This document shows, one piece after another, positions 7,367-16,707 of a stretch of DNA of 32,203 bases. Numbering within the stretch: position 1 is the first letter of the stretch; the number at the start of each line of letters is the position of its first letter. This DNA is from CAZIKB01 sp964539665 (GTDB lineage: Bacteria > Zhuqueibacterota > Zhuqueibacteria > Oceanimicrobiales > Oceanimicrobiaceae). The translations under genes were made by a program, and so were the position numbers. The stretch lies in the NCBI GenBank assembly GCA_964539665.1, contig CAZIKB010000073.1:1-32203 (forward strand), given 5' to 3'. Under the pieces are notes generated by a model that was given only the letters and a program-made list of their open reading frames with translations, made no database searches and was not told the origin of the DNA.

Positions 7367-8392
7367 TTACTGGATAACCAGATCAAGATTACGTGAATTT
7401 AATGTCTGCCAGAACAAGATATTTTTATTTTTAAAAATATTTTTTTTAGATAAGTCTAAAATGGCTGCAAATGTTTTTCCAGTATAGGTGGAATCTAATA
7501 CCTGGTTCTCCCTCGTTTTTAAAAGTTTTATACTATTATCTGCCAATGGAGTCGGTTTACAATAGCCCATCCCAAAATAATTGTGTTCAATCCGGATATT
7601 GCCGCCCCAATTGATTGCACTGGACAGGTTTGCTCCACAATCCTGCATGTTTTTTACTGATTTGCGAATTAAACGATTCAAAGTGAATTTGTTGGCTAAA
7701 ATTAAATCGACTACTCTGACCGCAATAACCCGGGTTTTCCAGCCGACCAGATTTAAACCAATAGAAAGCCCGGCAGCGGTGCCGCCACTACCTAACGGAC
7801 AAAACAGATAATCTGGAATGAGCATTTCTCCCCTAGTACATTGCTGTTCTAATTCAAGTACTGCATTTGCAAAACCCAATGTTGTTACTGGCGAAGCTCC
7901 TCCCGGTGGCATTAAGTAAACTTTTGATCTCTTTTTGGCCTTGTACAAATTCAAATAAAGTAAAAACAGGAAAGCGAGTAGAGATTTTGCCGACAAAACC
8001 TGGTTAGCCAGTTGGTGGGTTAACTCTAAGTTTTTTTCTTTTATTGAATCGAGAGGATAAGGAAAGTAAAATACGTTCGTAGGCAGGTTTTGTAATTTTG
8101 CGTAAATCACACAGGAAAGCGGCCAGTAAGAACCCAGTGCGCTGTAAGTAAAAATTAAATCAGCTCGCTGTTGCAGGGCTTCCGCCAGGTTAAATTCCAA
8201 GGTTCGAACTTTATTCCCTCCGTATAATTCACCGCTCTGGTCATCACGTTTAATCCAGAGACTGTTTAGCTCCAAATCATTTTCTATATTAGTCAACCGT
8301 TCAACCGGGGTTGGAAAGTTACCGAGTGAAATCCAGGGTATGTTTTTTTCGAGTGCTGGAAAGCGCTGAAAGATTAAAGGCGATTCTGTCAT
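7367..8392 (-). CDS. PLP-dependent ACC deaminase/D-cysteine desulfhydrase-like enzyme, altered active-site motif
   Basis: Fold-type II pyridoxal-phosphate enzyme of the ACC deaminase/D-cysteine desulfhydrase group, 341 residues. The PLP lysine is Lys61 in YGGNKVRTLEF, preceded by WIKRDDQSGE; the phosphate-binding glycine loop is GSGGTAAGLS (201-210). In characterised members the segment after the cofactor lysine carries QSNHxRQ with the active Ser. Here the aligned bases encode ALGSYWPLSC (84-94 region): Ser is kept but Asn and His are Tyr and Trp. The reaction cannot be named from this; deamination or desulfhydration of a small amino acid is the family default. It starts 27 bases after the stop of the AGCS amino-acid symporter, so uptake and breakdown of the same substrate is a reasonable guess. 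Confidence 0.78.
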   Translation of the reverse strand: MTESPLIFQRFPALEKNIPWISLGNFPTPVERLTNIENDLELNSLWIKRDDQSGELYGGNKVRTLEFNLAEALQQRADLIFTYSALGSYWPLSCVIYAKLQNLPTNVFYFPYPLDSIKEKNLELTHQLANQVLSAKSLLAFLFLLYLNLYKAKKRSKVYLMPPGGASPVTTLGFANAVLELEQQCTRGEMLIPDYLFCPLGSGGTAAGLSIGLNLVGWKTRVIAVRVVDLILANKFTLNRLIRKSVKNMQDCGANLSSAINWGGNIRIEHNYFGMGYCKPTPLADNSIKLLKTRENQVLDSTYTGKTFAAILDLSKKNIFKNKNILFWQTLNSRNLDLVIQ

Positions 8393-8419
8393 TTCAATAT
8401 TAACAGTTGGATGGCAATA

Positions 8420-9742
8420 TCATTCCCGTAATTTCTCAAATGTTAATTTAACCACAACAGGACTCAATGCGACTATTCCAACAAGATTGATGAGAACAGT
8501 TATCCCATTCAGTAAATCTCCCCAGCTCCAGATATTTTCCGCGTTGCTGGTTGCACCGATCAGGATGGCAAAACAAAACAACCATTTATAAATGATTTTT
8601 GCTTTATTTCCAAACATGAACGCCGCGCACTGTTCCCCATAAAAACACCAGGCAATTAAAGTTGAGTAGCCAAATAGTAAAGAAGATCCAAGAACAATCC
8701 AATTACCAAAAGGCAGTGCGGATTGAAAACTCTCTGCGACTAAAGCAGTGCTGTTCAGACCGCTGGTCCAGAGACCGCTGCTCAAAATTACCAGGGCGGT
8801 GAATGTGCAAACAATAATGGTGTCAATAAAAACTCCCAGCATGGAGATGAGTGATTGATTGACAGCGCTTTTAGACTGCGCGGTCGCGTGCATAATGGAC
8901 ACCGAGCCTGTACCCGCTTCGTTACTGTAAGCGCCCCTGGCTGCGCCATATCGTAACGCCATCATGACACCAGCGCCCATAAATCCGCCAACCGCTGCGT
9001 GCGGTGTAAAAGCATATTTAACAATATCAGCCAGGACCTCAGGTATTTTATCAAAATGTATTAACAGTACAGCTAACCCTCCTGCAAGATATGCAACGGT
9101 CATAAACGGGGAAAGAATTTGTGCGGTTTTCGCGATCGACTTTAATCCGCCAATAACCACAATCCAGGTTAAGCCTGCGATGACTATGCAGGAATAAAGT
9201 TGGGGAATATTAAATTGACTATTCAAAACAATAGACATGGAATTTGATTGAATGGAAGTCGTGGCCAGTAATGTTTTTAAAGACATGGCAATAGCGAACG
9301 GAATGGCCAGCCATTTCCAGCCCAGGCCTTTCTGGATATAAACCATTGGGCCGCCAAGGAAAGCGCCGTCTGCGTCTTTCTCTCTGAATTTAAATCCAAG
9401 TAAAGATTCAGAATACATAGTGGCCATGAGGATAAACGCAGAAATCCACATCCAGAAAACTGCTCCCGGACCGCCCATTACGATAGCTGTTGCCACGCCG
9501 GCAATATTGCCATTGCCAATGATTCCTGATAGAGCAGACATCAGCGCCTGATAGGGCGTGATATCGCCTTCACCTGTTGGTTTTCTTGAAGTTAACAATG
9601 CCTTGGCAGCTATCCCGAATTGCCTGAATTGGATGCCCTTTAAACGTAAAGAAAAATAGATCCCGCTGCCCAGAATGAAAACAAGCATTTGCGGGCCCCA
9701 GAGAAAATCAGCAATATCCCGAACAATGGAAAAAAAGGTCAT
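8420..9742 (-). CDS. Alanine/glycine:cation symporter (AGCS family)
   Basis: Inner-membrane Na+ (or H+) symporter for alanine, glycine or a related small amino acid, 440 residues. The AGCS signatures are clear: SGIIGNGNIAGVATAI with the following GGPGAVFWMW, RGAYSNEAGTGSVSIMHATA in the middle, and IAWCFYGEQCAAFMFG near the C-terminus. Many hydrophobic helices are seen and the length is typical for the family. The first motif has Asn where GTGN is more common. The start has a good GGAG seven bases before the ATG (9742). It heads the run symporter, PLP enzyme, amidohydrolase. No leader or glycine riboswitch motif was noticed in the 100 bases upstream. Confidence 0.92.
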   Translation of the reverse strand: MTFFSIVRDIADFLWGPQMLVFILGSGIYFSLRLKGIQFRQFGIAAKALLTSRKPTGEGDITPYQALMSALSGIIGNGNIAGVATAIVMGGPGAVFWMWISAFILMATMYSESLLGFKFREKDADGAFLGGPMVYIQKGLGWKWLAIPFAIAMSLKTLLATTSIQSNSMSIVLNSQFNIPQLYSCIVIAGLTWIVVIGGLKSIAKTAQILSPFMTVAYLAGGLAVLLIHFDKIPEVLADIVKYAFTPHAAVGGFMGAGVMMALRYGAARGAYSNEAGTGSVSIMHATAQSKSAVNQSLISMLGVFIDTIIVCTFTALVILSSGLWTSGLNSTALVAESFQSALPFGNWIVLGSSLLFGYSTLIAWCFYGEQCAAFMFGNKAKIIYKWLFCFAILIGATSNAENIWSWGDLLNGITVLINLVGIVALSPVVVKLTFEKLRE

Positions 9743-9842
9743 GTTTATTATTCTCCAATTATCGTATTGGTGTAAGTCTCATATCCTGATAATTATCAAT
9801 ATTCTAAAAAAATCACCCAGGTAATTTATTTAATTCAATCCC

Positions 9843-11276
9843 CTAAACTGGCCACTTGCCAGGATTCATAATACTATAGGGATCCAGCAATTTTTTAATT
9901 TTCCCTAAAAGATTCAAAAAGGCAGGATCAATTTTATCACGGTGCCGATGAACCACCCAGGGCGGGGTTTTGTAAGGAAAGAATCCTGATGCAATTACCA
10001 GATCGCTCAATGCCTGGTTTAGTTCCTTCACCTGTCTTACCCGTTCTGTATCTGATTTGTCAAAGATTGCGATAAATCTCAGTACTCCAAAGTGTCCGCC
10101 GTGCATGGGGCGCGTAACGACAATTGGTGGGAAGCCCCGCTCTTGCATCAATTGCATTCCGCGTTTTACTCCTTCTTTCATTTTAGAAAGCGGGCCATAC
10201 GTACCAATCCAGGTAAGCCCTCCCAGGTCCATAAGGAAATCTAGCTCAGTAGGAAACTCAGCAAACTTCTCAAATCGTGGAGAGATTTTAACCAGTTTTT
10301 TCACGTCTAATGGCGACTCCAATCGAACGCCTTGTTTTTTCTGATCATGTATCAAACGTTCGACAATCTTTAATTTCACATTGAATAAGTCCTCATATTC
10401 CGCCGAGACATCTATATAAAGAAACTGTTCTGGTTCAGAAGGATCACAGAAAAGAGGATTTTTGTCACCAAACAGCATTTTACCAACTGGCCAGGAGAGG
10501 CCGCCGATATCATCACACACTTCCGCGCGCACCAGTAAATTGATAAAATCATACATTTCGTCGGTGTCATAAGCCAGGACAAAAAACCGTTTACGGAAAG
10601 GATGGTTTGGCCATAGTTGAACGGAAAGTTTGGTTACAACACCGGTTGTTCCCTGAAAACTAACAAACAGGCCGGTCAAATCTGGCAAGGGTGATTTAGT
10701 GCACCAAATAGGACTGGCAGCGCCGATACCGGTTTTGATAATCTCCCCGGTAGGCAGCACAGCTTCCAGACCATTTATCCAGTGGGAGGCGGAACCGTGT
10801 TTTAAACTTAAATTCGAAAGACCGTCTAATAAACAATTAGCCATAATCGATGTGTCGGGTGGTGATAAAGCATAACCAAATCTCAGAGCTGGGTGGTTTT
10901 GCGCAAGGTGGGATTTAATATCTTTCCAGGTCACACCAGGCTCAATGATGGCGTACATGTCCGCCTCGTTGGTTTCTAAAATTTGATTCATCTCAGTTAA
11001 ATCCAGGACTACACCGCCCAGTTCCGGAATGGCCAATCCTCCGACATTTGAATTCGCTACCCGTGGCACCACTGGAATTTTATGTTCATTGGCGATTTTT
11101 AAAACGATCTGAATTTCCTGGACGGTTGTTACTTTGACAACAACCTCTGGTGGATGCCCGGGGATTTCGGTCCAGTCGTCGGCATACTCTTTCAAAATAT
11201 CTGACTGGTCAAAGACTTTATCTGCATCCAGTTCGTTTTTTAGTTTATTAATCAGGTTTTGTGTGGAAATATCCAT
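9843..11276 (-). CDS. FAD-linked oxidase (GlcD/D-lactate dehydrogenase-like)
   Basis: Flavoenzyme of the FAD_binding_4/FAD-oxidase_C type, 477 residues, which oxidises 2-hydroxy acids or phenolic alcohols in known relatives. The PCMH-type FAD domain spans about 40-220: PEVVVKVTTVQEIQIVLKIA, then PRVANSNVGG in place of the common PRGGGTGLSGG, then GGVVLDLTEMN. The C-terminal cap domain ends in LLDPYSIMNPGKWPV, the standard GlcD-type ending. The unusual loop that normally carries the flavin pyrophosphate contacts makes the substrate uncertain; HRHRDKIDP near the C-terminus is reminiscent of vanillyl-alcohol-oxidase relatives. No GlcE/GlcF or iron-sulfur partner is adjacent. The neighbours are an SCP2-like gene upstream and the AGCS gene downstream (100-base gap). 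Confidence 0.82.
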   Translation of the reverse strand: MDISTQNLINKLKNELDADKVFDQSDILKEYADDWTEIPGHPPEVVVKVTTVQEIQIVLKIANEHKIPVVPRVANSNVGGLAIPELGGVVLDLTEMNQILETNEADMYAIIEPGVTWKDIKSHLAQNHPALRFGYALSPPDTSIMANCLLDGLSNLSLKHGSASHWINGLEAVLPTGEIIKTGIGAASPIWCTKSPLPDLTGLFVSFQGTTGVVTKLSVQLWPNHPFRKRFFVLAYDTDEMYDFINLLVRAEVCDDIGGLSWPVGKMLFGDKNPLFCDPSEPEQFLYIDVSAEYEDLFNVKLKIVERLIHDQKKQGVRLESPLDVKKLVKISPRFEKFAEFPTELDFLMDLGGLTWIGTYGPLSKMKEGVKRGMQLMQERGFPPIVVTRPMHGGHFGVLRFIAIFDKSDTERVRQVKELNQALSDLVIASGFFPYKTPPWVVHRHRDKIDPAFLNLLGKIKKLLDPYSIMNPGKWPV

Positions 11277-11348
11277 ATACCTCTGGTTTTTTTTACATTA
11301 ATGTAGAAATTTCTATATAGTGCAATTTTTCGTACTTAACGCCTCTGG

Positions 11349-11708
11349 TTATTCCTGTACTCGTAAAATCTTCATCAATTTTAAAAGTAAAAATACATTC
11401 CCTCCAATTTTGATTTTAGCTGTGATGATAAATTTCAAATAATTTGCTCCCAAAGCGACGTCGAGCAGGGCGTTTAAATCCCCTGTGATGTTTGCATTTA
11501 TATTTTCAGTTGCGCCTTGATAAATTTCAACTGATTTATCATGAAAGATGAGTGTGGCTTCCATTCCGCTGGCATTAAACAAAATAGCGCCTTTCAACTT
11601 TTCTGCTTTTTTTTGAACAGGTTTATAAAATAAATTGGCTCTTAAAATGTCTCGTAAAAAGTAGCCAATTAGATTCATTTTATCCGGGTCGAAAAATTTT
11701 ACTTCCAT
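11349..11708 (-). CDS. SCP2-like sterol/lipid-carrier domain protein
   Basis: Small 119-residue cytoplasmic protein resembling a single SCP2 domain. The second half is characteristic: a polar strand ENINANITGDLNALLDVAL, then LKFIITAKIKIGGNVFLLLKLMKIL, the amphipathic segment that closes the hydrophobic pocket in the family. There is no signal peptide or membrane anchor. SCP2 domains bind lipids or acyl-CoA; no partner can be named. It lies 72 bases before the FAD-linked oxidase gene on the same strand and may be co-transcribed with it. There is no obvious Shine-Dalgarno before the ATG at 11708. Confidence 0.6.
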   Translation of the reverse strand: MEVKFFDPDKMNLIGYFLRDILRANLFYKPVQKKAEKLKGAILFNASGMEATLIFHDKSVEIYQGATENINANITGDLNALLDVALGANYLKFIITAKIKIGGNVFLLLKLMKILRVQE

Positions 11709-11869
11709 ATCTGTTTTATTTTAGCTATATTTTGATTTGCGTGAGTGGATTAATTTTCATAATTTTGGTTATTGGGCATTGTTATTTATTTGTATTTTGT
11801 CTTTTGTTATTTGTAATTTTAGCGCCGTCCTGGAAAAAGTTAACAAAATTAGTGGTAGTAAATTTTCTT

Positions 11870-12850
11870 TCAGATATATTTGTACTCTTTCAACCAATCA
11901 AATGTTTTTTTGAATGTGTCTGCAAGAGGCGTCAAAGTAAAGCCAATTTCTTTTTTAGCTTTATCCGAACTGACGTAATGTGTGATAGATGTCATGCGTG
12001 CAATGCCGGAAGAAATTCCCGGGTTAAACCGAAATAAGGTGCCGGCAGCCTCTGCTAAGTAACCCGTAATCAGCGTCAACAAAAATGGAATCTTAATTTT
12101 AGGCGGCTTTTTTCCAGAAAATTCATTGGCCATGGTGATGAATTCTTTATACGTTAAATTTTCATTGGACAGAATATACCTTTCGCCGATTTGACCTTTT
12201 TCCATGGCTAATATATGGCCCTGAACAACATCATCTACATCTACTATACTAAGACCGCCACCGATGTAGTACCACAACTTGCCTCGCGCCGCCAACACTA
12301 ATAATTTGTTGAGACCCGGATGTTTGTCCCACGGTCCCATAACATAACCGGGATTGACTACCACAGCCGGTAGACCCGATTTACAATATTCTAATATTTT
12401 TTGTTCTCCTGACCGCTTAGTATCAATGTACGGCAATTTGAATTGACCCAGATTAAACTCCGACTCTTCGGTGGCAGGATTTTTTTCTGTTCCAAAGCCA
12501 ATTGCTGCAATAGATGATGTGTAAACCAACTTTTCGATTCCCTCTTCCAATGCAGCTAAAGCAATGTTTTCACTGCCCTGAACATTTATCTTTTGGAAAC
12601 GCTCGCGTTCAAAAGGTGCGATTTTCAATAATGCCGCGAGGTGATAAATTCGTTTACAGCCTTTGACGGCTTTTCGCACAGTTTGATAATCTCGGATATC
12701 GCCGATATGTTCTTCGATGGCTAATCCTTTCAGGCCCAACATATTACTCCAGTCACGGCGTAAGATACGCACAGTTTCGCCCTGGTTGACCAGTTTTCTA
12801 ACTAAATTGGTTCCTATAAAACCTGTTGCGCCTGTGACCAGAATTGACAT
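11870..12850 (-). CDS. NAD(P)-dependent epimerase/dehydratase-like SDR (HpnA/DFR-like)
   Basis: Extended short-chain dehydrogenase of 326 residues. It begins MSILVTGATGFIG, the Rossmann glycine motif (7-13), followed by Ser112/Ser113 in VYTSSIAAIG and the catalytic pair Tyr141-x3-Lys145 in PYIDTKRSGE. NPGYVMGPWD (172-181) and VDVDDVV are typical of the dihydroflavonol-reductase/hopanoid-associated-sugar-epimerase subgroup. The substrate may be a sugar nucleotide or a steroid/terpenoid ketone; the sequence does not decide. It stands 161 bases before the SCP2-like gene, in a gap with no other gene. There is no visible ribosome binding site before the ATG at 12850. Confidence 0.82.
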   Translation of the reverse strand: MSILVTGATGFIGTNLVRKLVNQGETVRILRRDWSNMLGLKGLAIEEHIGDIRDYQTVRKAVKGCKRIYHLAALLKIAPFERERFQKINVQGSENIALAALEEGIEKLVYTSSIAAIGFGTEKNPATEESEFNLGQFKLPYIDTKRSGEQKILEYCKSGLPAVVVNPGYVMGPWDKHPGLNKLLVLAARGKLWYYIGGGLSIVDVDDVVQGHILAMEKGQIGERYILSNENLTYKEFITMANEFSGKKPPKIKIPFLLTLITGYLAEAAGTLFRFNPGISSGIARMTSITHYVSSDKAKKEIGFTLTPLADTFKKTFDWLKEYKYI

Positions 12851-12907
12851 TATAATATTAAGTAGTCAGTTTTTTGGATTATTAATTATAGGTGCAGTAT
12901 AAAATGA

Positions 12908-12926
12908 GAAGCGAAAGACTCGCTTC
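12908..12926 (-). terminator. Candidate terminator hairpin after ftsK-lolA
   Basis: GAAGCG at 12908-12913 and CGCTTC at 12921-12926 form a 6-bp stem with a 7-base loop. On the minus strand it is followed by TCATTTTAT, a weak T-rich tract, 58 bases after the lolA stop. The bases 12919-12941 also resemble the outer arm of the dispersed repeat at 2368-2391, so it may instead be a repeat remnant. Confidence 0.35.
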
Positions 12927-12984
12927 AAATACTAATTATGTTTAATCCTTATGCCCTTGGATCAGTGGCAGATTTAATCTATAA

Positions 12985-13638
12985 TTATCTCAAATCCACA
13001 ACTTCTGCATCTGGTGGAATTTTGAAATTAAAGAGTGCGTCATCCAATTCCAGATTTTCTTTAACGTTTTTTACCTGATATGTGTTTACATTATCATTGA
13101 TATCCACTTGTCTAATTTTTAAAGTCAGCCATGTGGATTTATCCACCCAAATTTGCATCGATACAATAAAGGCTTCTTCGTCTTTAGGGATGAGATTTAA
13201 GCCGTAAGTTAAATTGCCGTCTAATTTTTCTTCACCGATCCAGTGGGGATTGTAATCTTCTGAATATTTAAAAAGCAAATCTTTGGGCAATTGATTTTCT
13301 TCGGTTTTATTCAATAGATCAATGATGACCTGGTTGTTTGTCTTTGAATAAGTCCAAACATTTTGGCCGTTTGTAACAACAATTTGACTTTCTGTTTCAA
13401 TTCGATAATTATTTCCTGATTTTAAATACAAAGTTCCTTTAAGGATATGGGTCTCGCCGGCCAGTGACCAGACATATTCCTGTTCAAAATCCGCTTTTAA
13501 ACTGAGCAGTTTTTCATATTTTTGTTTAACCTTTTTAATAATGTCTTTGGCGTTTTGCGGTCGCGTCAAATATTCACCATTTATGTTTGAGAAGACTAAA
13601 TTTGTGGTTAAAATAATCGACAATATTATGTAGTACAT
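12985..13638 (-). CDS. lolA: LolA-type outer-membrane lipoprotein carrier protein
   Basis: Periplasmic carrier that takes lipoproteins from the LolCDE transporter to the outer membrane. The 217-residue product starts with a signal peptide (about 1-17), then AKDIIKKVKQKYEKLLSLKADFEQEY, the usual LolA first helix and strand, LKGTLYLKSGNNYRIE and VTNGQNVWTYSKTNNQVII. The C-terminal NFKIPPDAEVVDL is the canonical family ending. The start ATG at 13638 has GGAG at a good distance. It lies 40 bases after ftsK on the same strand; ftsK-lolA adjacency is widespread in Gram-negative bacteria and strengthens both calls. It indicates an outer membrane. Confidence 0.88.
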   Translation of the reverse strand: MYYIILSIILTTNLVFSNINGEYLTRPQNAKDIIKKVKQKYEKLLSLKADFEQEYVWSLAGETHILKGTLYLKSGNNYRIETESQIVVTNGQNVWTYSKTNNQVIIDLLNKTEENQLPKDLLFKYSEDYNPHWIGEEKLDGNLTYGLNLIPKDEEAFIVSMQIWVDKSTWLTLKIRQVDINDNVNTYQVKNVKENLELDDALFNFKIPPDAEVVDLR

Positions 13639-13678
13639 TTTTTCTCCAAAATCTGATGATTAAATAAAGTAATCGTTC

Positions 13679-15952
13679 TTATTCAATTACCCCCGATTCT
13701 TCCAGTTCTTGTTCATTAGCAATTAATACTTCCCTGGCTTTGCTGCCGTCAAATGGCCCGACCACACCTGCAGCTTCTAATTCATCGACTATACGTGCAG
13801 CGCGGGCATACCCTACTTTCAAGCGTCTTTGAATAAGTGATATCGAACCTTGTTGATGACGCACGATTAATTTCGCAGCTTCATTGAATAACTTATCTCG
13901 CGAAAAACCAAAACCATCATCCCCCGGACTGCCAAAGGTTTCCTCTTTTTCGACTGGCAGCAGGTGTTTTGGATATTTGGGTTGTTTTCTGATATGAGCA
14001 ATTACTTTTTCTATTTCTTCCGAAGATATATAGGGACCATGCAGTCTTATAGGCTCCGGACTGCCGGCTGGAACGAATAGCATGTCGCCCATTCCCAATA
14101 ATTTTTCTGCGCCATTAAGATCGAGAATTGTCCGGGAATCTGTTTTCGAAGCTACTTGAAAAGCAAGTCGAGCCGGGAAGTTGGCTTTAATTACACCCGT
14201 AATTACATCCACAGACGGGCGTTGGGTAGCTACAATCAGATGAATACCGACGGCACGTGACATCTGGGTTAACCTTGCGATAGGTTCTTCAACTTCCCTG
14301 GCAGCGGTCAACATCAGATCTGCCAATTCATCTACGATTATGACAAGATATTCCAAAGGTTCAAATGGTTCTTCGTTTTCTATATTATTCAATTGTCCGC
14401 TTTTCAATTTCCTATTGTATTCCCTGATATTGCGAACGCCGGCACGAGCTAAAATTTCATAGCGTTTTTCCATGACTACTTCAGTACTCTTCAAAACGGA
14501 AATTGAGTTTTCAGCAGAAGTAACCACTTCTTCATTCAGGTCCTCGCGGTAAGTAAGATGGTGATGCCGCAAGTTGCTGTAAACAGAAAGCTCCAGCCTT
14601 TTCGGATCAATCATGATGAACTGAACTTGAGTGGGATGCGCTTTGAACAGGATACTGGCAATGATGCTGTTTAAACAGACGCTTTTACCAGAGCCGGTAG
14701 AACCAGCTACGAGTAAATGCGGCATGTCTTCTAATTTTGTGATATAAGGTTGCCCTGATATGGTTTTACCCAGGGCAATAGTCAGTGGAGAATCCGATTG
14801 TTGAAATGAAGTGGATTTAAGTACATCTGAAAAATACACGGTAGCATGTTTTCTATTCGGAATTTCAATACCAACGGCCGCTTTACCTGGAATGGGTGCG
14901 ACAATACGAATTCTTTTGGCTCGCATGGCCAAAGCTAAATCATCCGCAAGGGAAGATATGCGACTTATTTTTACACCAGGCGCAGGTTCAACTTCGTAAC
15001 GTGTAATGACGGGTCCGGGTTTAATATCTACCACTTTGCTTTGAACGCCAAACTCTAACAGACGATCTTCTAAAATCTGAGCATTGGCAGTGAGTTCTTC
15101 CTTGGTAATTTCATCTCCATTGTTCTCAGGCAAATCCAATAATTCTAAAGGCGGATATTTATAATTATTTTTTGGAATAAACAATTCACTGTCTGAATTG
15201 TATGCATTCAGATCCATTTCTAATTGAGGATCTTTTGACTTAGTTTCATTTTCATCAGGAGGTGTTTTATCAACTCTTTTCCGAGTATTTCTTTCCAGTG
15301 ACGCTGCGAAATCTTTTTCCAGAGATTTTGGTGGTTTTTTAGATTCAGGTTTACGCATCCTATGCATTTTTGTAAATCTTTTTTTAATGGAGCTGAGAAC
15401 GGAGGTTATACTAAGTCCTAAATTTGCAAGGAAGGCTGATATACTAATATTTGTTGCGCTGATGACTGTTATCATAATGAGCGACAGCAGTATCACTATA
15501 CTGCCAGCGATACCCAGATAATTGAAAAGAATCTGAGCAATAACTCCGCCCAACAATCCAGACAATGAAAATCCAAGGTCGGTTGTACTTGGCGATGTAA
15601 CTTCAGGAATGGCTAATATGATTGAAGTATAAATTGCAAATACCAGAAGATATCCGGACCAGCGAAAGGCTTTTAATATTTCACTTCCTCGTATCAGATG
15701 CCAGCCAATTATAAAAACTATTACAGGAAAAACAAAGGATGGATAGCCAATTACATATTGAATTAGAAAGAAGGAAATATAAACACCAGCCAGGCCGAGC
15801 TGGTTTTCAATTTTACCAAGTTTAAAATTGCCGGGCTGCTCCAGGGAATTGTATGTCATCAGGCTGACAAAGATCAAAATCCCGAGAGTAATCAAAAGTA
15901 TGCCAAGAATTTCCTCTTGTCGGGAGGATTTTATGTTTTTAGCTCGCCCCAT
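13679..15952 (-). CDS. ftsK: DNA translocase FtsK
   Basis: Septal double-stranded DNA pump that clears chromosome termini during division. The 757-residue protein has about four to five N-terminal membrane helices (15-180), a charged linker (190-260), and the motor: DPYSITRYEVEPAPGVK-like alpha/beta start around 310-330, Walker A GSTGSGKS at 417-424, Walker B YLVIIVDELADLM at 535-547 and IVATQRPSVDVITG at 573-586. The C-terminal gamma winged-helix domain is present (about 686-745, SISLIQRRLKVGYARAARI), which in relatives reads KOPS sites and activates XerCD. The linker is short compared with E. coli FtsK, close to SpoIIIE length. Between the two Walker motifs the usual conserved segment is replaced by LRHHHLTYREDL. 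No SD is visible before the ATG at 15952. It lies 40 bases upstream of lolA. Confidence 0.95.
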   Translation of the reverse strand: MGRAKNIKSSRQEEILGILLITLGILIFVSLMTYNSLEQPGNFKLGKIENQLGLAGVYISFFLIQYVIGYPSFVFPVIVFIIGWHLIRGSEILKAFRWSGYLLVFAIYTSIILAIPEVTSPSTTDLGFSLSGLLGGVIAQILFNYLGIAGSIVILLSLIMITVISATNISISAFLANLGLSITSVLSSIKKRFTKMHRMRKPESKKPPKSLEKDFAASLERNTRKRVDKTPPDENETKSKDPQLEMDLNAYNSDSELFIPKNNYKYPPLELLDLPENNGDEITKEELTANAQILEDRLLEFGVQSKVVDIKPGPVITRYEVEPAPGVKISRISSLADDLALAMRAKRIRIVAPIPGKAAVGIEIPNRKHATVYFSDVLKSTSFQQSDSPLTIALGKTISGQPYITKLEDMPHLLVAGSTGSGKSVCLNSIIASILFKAHPTQVQFIMIDPKRLELSVYSNLRHHHLTYREDLNEEVVTSAENSISVLKSTEVVMEKRYEILARAGVRNIREYNRKLKSGQLNNIENEEPFEPLEYLVIIVDELADLMLTAAREVEEPIARLTQMSRAVGIHLIVATQRPSVDVITGVIKANFPARLAFQVASKTDSRTILDLNGAEKLLGMGDMLFVPAGSPEPIRLHGPYISSEEIEKVIAHIRKQPKYPKHLLPVEKEETFGSPGDDGFGFSRDKLFNEAAKLIVRHQQGSISLIQRRLKVGYARAARIVDELEAAGVVGPFDGSKAREVLIANEQELEESGVIE

Positions 15953-16043
15953 TTAATTTTAGTATTAAAATTATTCTTACATTTTTTGCAGCATTTTTTT
16001 GACAGCATGGTTTAGATTTTGTATTTTAGTCTCTTAAGCGTGT

Positions 16044-16706
16044 TTATAAAGAAAGCGAATGCTTAATATGGTTAATCTTTCGTACAAATTCCATTGTGCT
16101 AGTGCGTACATTCTCAGATTTTAACAGAGCTGAAATTACGGCCACACCATCTGCTCCTGCGCGAAAAACAGGTTCCAGGTTTTCTGCAGTAATACCTCCG
16201 ATAGCTACTAAAGGTAAACTCGTTTTCGGACGTAAAAGTTCAAGTATTTTGGGCCCCATAACCTGTAATTTATTTTTTGTTTGAGTCGGATAAATGGTGC
16301 CAACGCCAAAATAATCAGGTTTACAGTTTAATGAAAAATTGAATTCCTCCAGATTGTGTACCGACACTCCTAATATTTTATTCTCTCCAATAAGACTTCT
16401 TGCAACATCAAACGGTAAATCGTTCTGACCCAAATGGACGCCATCCGCATCTAATGCTAATGCTATATCAAGTCTGTCATTAATGATCAATGGAATATTA
16501 TATTGATTTGTTACTTCTTTAGCTTTCAGGGCTTCAGCAAAAAAATCTTTTGCAGAAGATATTTTATCCCTTAACTGAACTATTCCAGCGCCTCCGCTAA
16601 TGACCTCCTCAGTTAAATAAGCAATTGATCGATTTTGATTGAATTCCTTATCCAGTATGGCATATAATGACCAGGCAATTTTGGATTTTTCGAAAATAGT
16701 GCTCAC
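16044..16706 (-). CDS. thiE: Thiamine-phosphate synthase
   Basis: Joins HMP-pyrophosphate and thiazole phosphate to thiamine monophosphate. The 220-residue TIM-barrel shows all ThiE landmarks: IVQLRDK (42-48), IINDRLDIALALDADGVHLGQ (Asn76, Asp77 and the Mg-binding Asp), FGVGTIYPTQTKN (133-145), VAIGGI (167-172) and AGADGVAVIS (183-192). It begins one base after the gcvT stop, so the two are almost certainly translated from one message. No other thiamine gene and no TPP riboswitch motif is in the window, so salvage rather than de novo synthesis is possible. Why it is coupled to gcvT is not clear. Confidence 0.93.
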   Translation of the reverse strand: MSTIFEKSKIAWSLYAILDKEFNQNRSIAYLTEEVISGGAGIVQLRDKISSAKDFFAEALKAKEVTNQYNIPLIINDRLDIALALDADGVHLGQNDLPFDVARSLIGENKILGVSVHNLEEFNFSLNCKPDYFGVGTIYPTQTKNKLQVMGPKILELLRPKTSLPLVAIGGITAENLEPVFRAGADGVAVISALLKSENVRTSTMEFVRKINHIKHSLSL

Positions 16707-16707
16707 T

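Noticed and set aside
11732..12037. 101-codon plus-strand frame
   Set aside because: Hydrophobic low-complexity start in AT-rich gap, then antisense to the epimerase-like gene.
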